From Ectocarpus siliculosus (Eukaryota > Sar > Phaeophyceae > Ectocarpales > Ectocarpaceae): a stretch of DNA of 64,000 bases. Every line of letters starts with the position of its first letter. The stretch's first letter is position 1. The DNA is taken from contig FN649758.1 in assembly GCA_000310025.1 (NCBI GenBank), positions 3,493,406 to 3,557,405 of the forward strand, given 5' to 3'. Of this stretch, positions 58,499-64,000 are shown piece by piece. The position numbers and the translations under genes are program-made. The notes under the pieces were generated by a model. It did no database searches. It was not told the DNA's origin and saw only the letters and a program-made list of their open reading frames with translations.

Positions 58499-61400
58499 TG
58501 CTAGCTCTCGTACAGTTGTGCATTGGCTCACCTCGCGGGCTTTTGCTGAATGGGTTTGCCGTCCATATTCCGCAGCTGGTACGCCTTCCAGAGTGTCCCC
58601 CTCGGGCTGTTTGTCGGTCGAACCGACTCCTGCTTGAGGCGAGCCACAGCGGTTTTGGTCCAACTTTGCCCAAGCCGCAGGAAAACCGAAAACAATCGAA
58701 TCGCGCAAGAACAGCAGCAGCGACAAGAAATACAACAATGGGGGTTAGCAAGCAGCATGAATAATTGCAGCTTGCTAAGTGGGCACCCACTGAACCATTT
58801 CAAGATGAGTTGTGAAAGAGAATCTTGTTGAGTACTGTACAAACAAACTCTGTTGACCGTGGTCGAGCTAGCCCCCCTGAACTGAAGTGGAACCTAAAGG
58901 CCGTCGCAGAAGAAGAGGGCTATTTCTCGGCTAGCAGTTGCCGTGATGAGTGGAATACGGAATCAATGGGTAGTTCTGGGATTGTCATCGGTGCGGGTGG
59001 CAGAAAGTAACGGGTGATTCGGTGCTTCGGTTTTCATTCGCCTATGGTTCCCTCGGGTTTGCTATATCATATTCATCCGAAGATTGAGTATTCGTTCGGA
59101 GGTGTGATGCAGTCTCACCGCAGGAAGAATCGGTCGTTCGAACCACCAGGATCAATTTGCTATTGTCCGCCACCCAACCACAGTCGTATGCATCATAATA
59201 ATTCTTCTTTTGGGATTGCATTTCATCGCATTGTTGAACGAATGTTAGCTTGGCAAAAGACGGACATTTGATGCAAACAAATTTACAGGTATTTCATGCG
59301 GGCAAAATATTCCAGCATCATCGTACAGTTTCATTTCATCAGATCGCATTTCACTGAATGAAGTCGTTAGAAGGCATTTTCGTTCAGCAAAAGACGGGCA
59401 TTGCATGCAGGCAAATTTCACAGTTCGTATGACCATGGTTTGGTCGTCAAGGCATTTCATGTGGTCAAAGAGAAAGATTATGATGCACAGAGCTGTGGCC
59501 TACATCGATGTTGCTTCCGTAAACCACGTCTATCTCGCAAGAGTATCCCTATTCCTTTTGAGGAACACCCGCTGCGAATGCTGGGGACCTATAAGTTTTT
59601 ATGTTGAACATACAGTACCCCCATGCGCAACGGGCTCTTGATGGGCCATACTCTCTCGCTGTGGTCGTGAAGGTAAGACGGTCATGAACTCCAGAGCGTC
59701 TACCTTCAACACTACACTGGGTCTGGAAAAGAGGTGCAACCTCATGGCCAGATGTACGTGTACTGTAGTTCATGGCTATCCATGGTTGACTATGTGACTA
59801 CACTAGGGAATACTCATTCGCCGTTTCGTTCCCGGTTTGTGCCAAACGATTGTGGGCGTGCTTTGCCTACGATGCAAAACGCGTACAGTGTACTGAAAAC
59901 GTGTGGGAGACAGTGAAACGAGGCCAACAGTTATGTCGTGTACCTTCATGTTCATGTGCAACGATATAGGAGTTTTGAGAGTCCGACGTCAAGGGGAGAG
60001 CAATTTCCTCGAGGAGAAAGTTCATATCCCGACATAATTCACTCGGCCACGTATAGGGTATAACACTGTGCTGCCTGGGGCAATCGATCATTTTCATCCG
60101 CCAATCCATTTCTTCCATCGTTTCATTGAATCCATCAATCCTGTAGTTCATCCTTTAATCCAATCGGTCCATGAATACACATCTGCCGATGCAATCATTG
60201 GAGGGTATAAACTATGCCGGTCGCCCCGGTGGTCTAGATGGCAGCCTTGTAACCTTCTAGAGGTCAGGTCAGGGGTTCGAATCCCGGCGTAGGCGAGCTT
60301 TTCTTGCAAAGTGAGTTTTTCTCTCGCTTCCGCTCCTGGCCAAGTGGATAGCGCTAGTTCGTGTGTACACAGAGGGAAGAGAGTGCTGAAATCTTCTCGC
60401 ATTAAAAATTGAAGGCGAAGTACCGCAGGAGGGGAGGGTAGAGAGAGGCTCTTCTGTGTGACCACGGGTTGGAATAAACGGCACTAGTGCTGTGAGCGCT
60501 GATTTGAAGTGAAGAAAAAAAAAAAAAAACATATCCATCATGCGCGAACCCATTTGATCGATTTCAGTTCTCTCCAAGATACAGATGCCCCTCTAGAGTC
60601 AGCATAGCAGTGTATTCCAACGTTCTCGAGTCAACTAGAGTCATAAACACCTCTGACCATTGCGAACGTGTTTCAGGCACGCTGCCTGCATTCCAGATAT
60701 CTTCAATTCGGTATTCTGACGTGTTCCTCCTCTACCGAAACTCGTCGCGACCCTCCACGACTCTGCTCTGCCTACACCATATTCTCCACGATGACAATAC
60801 GGCGTACCTATGTTCCGAAGCAGACCTACCCCGTTTTTTAGAGCAGTATTATTACGTGTGAAAGACCCACCTGACGGTTAACCTATCACCGATGGCGTGC
60901 ATGTCCGCCCGCAGTTCCTTCTGGCGATTGCCATTGTTGGCCTTGACCCCGGCGACCGACGTCTGTGCGGCATCGGAGTTGGAGTTATTGGCATCGACCG
61001 CGAATCTCCGGGTGGGCATTCAGTCGATCACGCGAGAGGAGGCAATGTATCGTGGCGACATGATCATTGAACAGGTCGTGCGGGTCCATTCGAATTCCAA
61101 CTCTCATATTCCATTTGACAGTATGCCTCACCTCACTTCATTTTGTCCAGTAGTTCGGGTAAAACTCATGGGGAACATATTCTTGATTTCTACGGTATTA
61201 TAACGCTGAGGAATGCGCCTCGTCACCTTCTTCTGCTGTTTATCAATATCACGAGCAACACCCCCATTCCTCACCAGTATGCCGTGGTCCACCGGGATGC
61301 AAGACCTTCGCTCGCATCGAGAGCGCAGGCCGCTCTGTAGTAGTCTCCGCTTCATGGCCAGACTGGGTGGTCAAAAGTGAGCAGGGTTGAGGGGGTGGGT

Positions 61401-61610
61401 GAAGAAGCTTTCTCCAACCTACTGTAGGGCCGTCCTTGGTAAACCAAGGCACACAACGCAATGAAACAGACTACTGGATACTTTCTGGCGGATTTGGTTT
61501 CCGTGGGCGACTTCATGTTGCCTGCGGCCTAAAAAGCAGGGTGTGTTAATACGAATCCTAAAATATACGGCACAGCAGCAGGATTCAAACGAAGCTTAAT
61601 GTGTAGACTA
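58499..61610 (+). repeat. Repeat A, copy A3 (3112-bp unit with SINE)
   Basis: Lacks the first ~200 bp of A1/A2 and starts at the junction CTCGTACAGTTGTGCATTGG. The same junction recurs 3112 bp later, which defines the period. Confidence 0.92.
60216..60529 (+). mobile_element. tRNA-derived SINE in A3
   Basis: 314 bp beginning GCCGGTCGCC with A box TGGTCTAGATG (60230-60240) and B box GGTTCGAATCC (60274-60284), a ~230-bp body and a poly-A tail. TCGCC near the start pairs with GGCGA after the B box, a relic acceptor stem. The anticodon arm is degenerate, so it is not a working tRNA gene. A1 and A2 show the empty site (GGGTATAAACCACATCC). Flanks AAACTAT and AAACATAT suggest a short imperfect target duplication. 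Confidence 0.88.
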
Positions 61611-64000
61611 TGCTAGCTCTCGTACAGTTGTGCATTGGCTCACCTCGCGGGCTCTTGCTGAATGGGTTCGCCGTCCATATTCCGCAGCTGGTACGCCTTC
61701 CAGAGTGTCCTGCTCGGGCTGTTTGTCGGTCGAACCGACTCCTGCTTGAGGCGAGCCACAGCGGTTTTGGTCCAACTTTGCCCAAGCCGCAGGAAAACCG
61801 AAAACAATCGAATCGCGCAAGAACAGCAGCAGCGACAAGAAATACAACAATGGGGGTTAGCAAGCAGCATGAATAATTGCAGCTTGCTAAGTGGGCACCC
61901 ACTGAACCATTTCAAGGTGCGTTGTGAAAGAGAATCTTGTTGAGTACTGTACAAACAAACTCTGTTGACCGTGGTCGAGCTAGCCCCCCGGAACTGAAGT
62001 GGAACCTAAAGGCCGTCGCAGAAGAAGAGGGCTATTTCTCGGCTAGCAGTTGCCGTGATGAGTGGAATACGGAAGCAATGGGTAGTTCTGGGATTGTCAT
62101 CGGTGCGGGTGGCAGAAAGTAACGGGTGATTCGGTGCTTCGGTTTTCATTCGCCTATGGTTCCCTCGGGTTTGCTATGTCACATTCATCCGAAGATTGAG
62201 TATTCGTTCGGAGGTGTGATGCAGTCTCACCGCAGGAAGAATCGGTCGTTCGAACCACCAGGATCAATTTGCTATTGTCCGCCACCCAACCACAGTCGTA
62301 TGCATCATAATAATTCTTCTTTTGGGATTGCATTTCATCGCATTGTTGAACGAATGTTAGCTTGGCAAAAGACGGACATTTGATGCAAACAAATTTACAG
62401 GTATTTCATGCGGGCAAAATATTCCAGCATCATCGTACAGTTTCATTTCATCAGATCGCATTTCACTGAATGAAGTCGTTAGAAGGCATTTTCGTTCAGC
62501 AAAAGACGGGCATTGCATGCAGGCAAATTTCACAGTTCGTATGACCATGGTTTGGTCGTCAAGGCATTTCATGTGGTCAAAGAGAAAGATTATGATGCAC
62601 AGAGCTGTGGCCTACATCGATGTTGCTTCCGTAAACCACGTCTATCTCGCAAGAGTATCCCTATTCCTTTTGAGGAACACCCGCTGCGAATGCTGGGGAC
62701 CTATAAGTTTTTATGTTGAACATACAGTACCCCCATGCGCAACGGGCTCTTGATGGGCCATACTCTCTCGCTGTGGTCGTGAAGGTAAGACGGTCATGAA
62801 CTCCAGAGCGTCTACCTTCAACACTACACTGGGTCTGGAAAAGAGGTGCAACCTCATTGCCAGATGCACGTATACTGTAGTTCATGGCTATGCATGGCTG
62901 ACTATGTGACTACACTAGGGAACACTCATTCGCCGTTTCGTTCCCGGTTTGTGCCAAACGATTTTGGGCGTGCTTTGCCTACGATGCAGAACTCGTACAG
63001 TGTACTGAAAACGTGTGGGAGACAGTGAAACGAGGCCAACAGTTATGTCGTGTACCTTCATGTTCATGTGCAACGATATAGGAGTTTTGAGAGTCCGACG
63101 TCAAGGGGAGAGCAATTTCCTCGAGGAGAAAGTTCATATCCCGACATAATTCACTCGGCCACGTATAGGGTATAACACTGTGCTGCCTGGGGCAATCGAT
63201 CATTTTCATCCGCCAATCCATTTCTTCCATCGTTTCATTGAATCCATCAATCCTGTAGTTCATCCTTTAATCCAATCGGTCCATGAATACACATCTGCCG
63301 ATGCAATCATTGGAGGGTATAAACTATGCCGGTCGCCCCGGTGGTCTAGATGGCAGCCTTGTAACCTTCTAGAGGTCAGGTCAGGGGTTCGAATCCCGGC
63401 GTAGGCGAGCTTTTCTTGCAAAGTGAGTTTTTCTCTCGCTTCCGCTCCTGGCCAAGTGGATAGCGCTAGTTCGTGTGTACACAGAGGGAAGAGAGTGCTG
63501 AAATCTTCTCGCATTAAAAATTGAAGGCGAAGTACCGCAGGAGGGGAGGGTAGAGAGAGGCTCTTCTGTGTGACCACGGGTTGGAATAAACGGCACTAGT
63601 GCTGTGAGCGCTGATTTGAAGTGAAGAAAAAAAAAAAAAAACATATCCATCATGCGCGAACCCATTTGATCGATTTCAGTTCTCTCCAAGATACAGATGC
63701 CCCTCTAGAGTCAGCATAGCAGTGTATTCCAACGTTCTCGAGTCAACTAGAGTCATAAACACCTCTGACCATTGCGAACGTGTTTCAGGCACGCTGCCTG
63801 CATTCCAGATATCTTCAATTCGGTATTCTGACGTGTTCCTCCTCTACCGAAACTCGTCGCGACCCTCCACGACTCTGCTCTGCCTACACCATATTCTCCA
63901 CGATGACAATACGGCGTACCTATGTTCCGAAGCAGACCTACCCCGTTTTTTAGAGCAGTATTATTACGTGTGAAAGACCCACCTGACGGTTAACCTATCA
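61611..64000 (+). repeat. Repeat A, copy A4 (runs off the window)
   Basis: Near-identical to A3, including the SINE at the same internal position. The window ends about 720 bp before the expected end of the unit. Confidence 0.92.
63328..63641 (+). mobile_element. tRNA-derived SINE in A4
   Basis: Same element at the same site as in A3, exactly one 3112-bp period later, so it was copied with the repeat unit. Confidence 0.88.

Noticed and set aside
60216-60300. tRNA gene
   Set aside because: A and B boxes are present, but the anticodon arm does not form properly and the unit continues into a body with a poly-A tail; it is a SINE.
55568-64000. CRISPR array
   Set aside because: The repeats are kilobases long, contiguous and without spacers, in a eukaryotic genome.

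Overview
The window is nuclear DNA of a eukaryote. Its genes have many short, mostly phase-0 exons separated by introns of roughly 200 bp to 1.5 kb. One predicted protein starts with a signal peptide followed by a phenylalanine at the cleavage site (AGA-FAF), the plastid-entry signal of algae with red-derived secondary plastids. With the GC content, intron density, repeat load and copia elements, this points to a stramenopile, most likely a brown alga of the Ectocarpus type. The genus is an inference.

The left half (1-30.4 kb) carries the host genes. At 670-1860 (+) lies the last exon of an unidentified low-complexity acidic protein. At 7816-16961 (-) is a complete 13-exon pescadillo (PES1/NOP7) gene for 60S ribosome biogenesis. 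Diverging from it across a 442-bp shared promoter region is a 3-exon mitochondrial carrier of the SLC25A39/40 (MTM1) group at 17404-20912 (+). At 22311-30377 (+) is an 8-exon, probably plastid-targeted ChaN-domain protein of the haem-binding/Tiki superfamily. I built all three gene models by matching splice sites to family alignments from memory; reading phase closes exactly in each. Two introns use GC-AG borders. The introns hold MITEs and a repeat family (called E1 here) whose terminus sits just upstream of 3' splice sites in three introns.

The right half (30.4-64 kb) is repeat-rich. From 30.4 to 40.6 kb there is no complete gene, only orphan exon candidates (including a Zn2Cys6-like exon on the minus strand), a TA-flanked MITE, a CCATGGGC-rich inverted repeat with telomere-like units between its arms, and the first copy of a ~2.9-kb repeat (A). 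From 40,874 to 49,828 is a Ty1/copia LTR retrotransposon with a 5-bp target duplication and near-identical LTRs: young, but broken and with unusual domain order. From 51.0 to 55.6 kb are three tandem units (B) whose 3' end looks like a Helitron. From 55.6 kb to the end, repeat A recurs as a tandem array (A2-A4); A3 and A4 carry a tRNA-derived SINE at the same site, so the SINE landed before that duplication.

Two runs of N (12191-12290 and 47415-47734) mark assembly gaps. The flanks of the first look like two unmerged readings of the same sequence.
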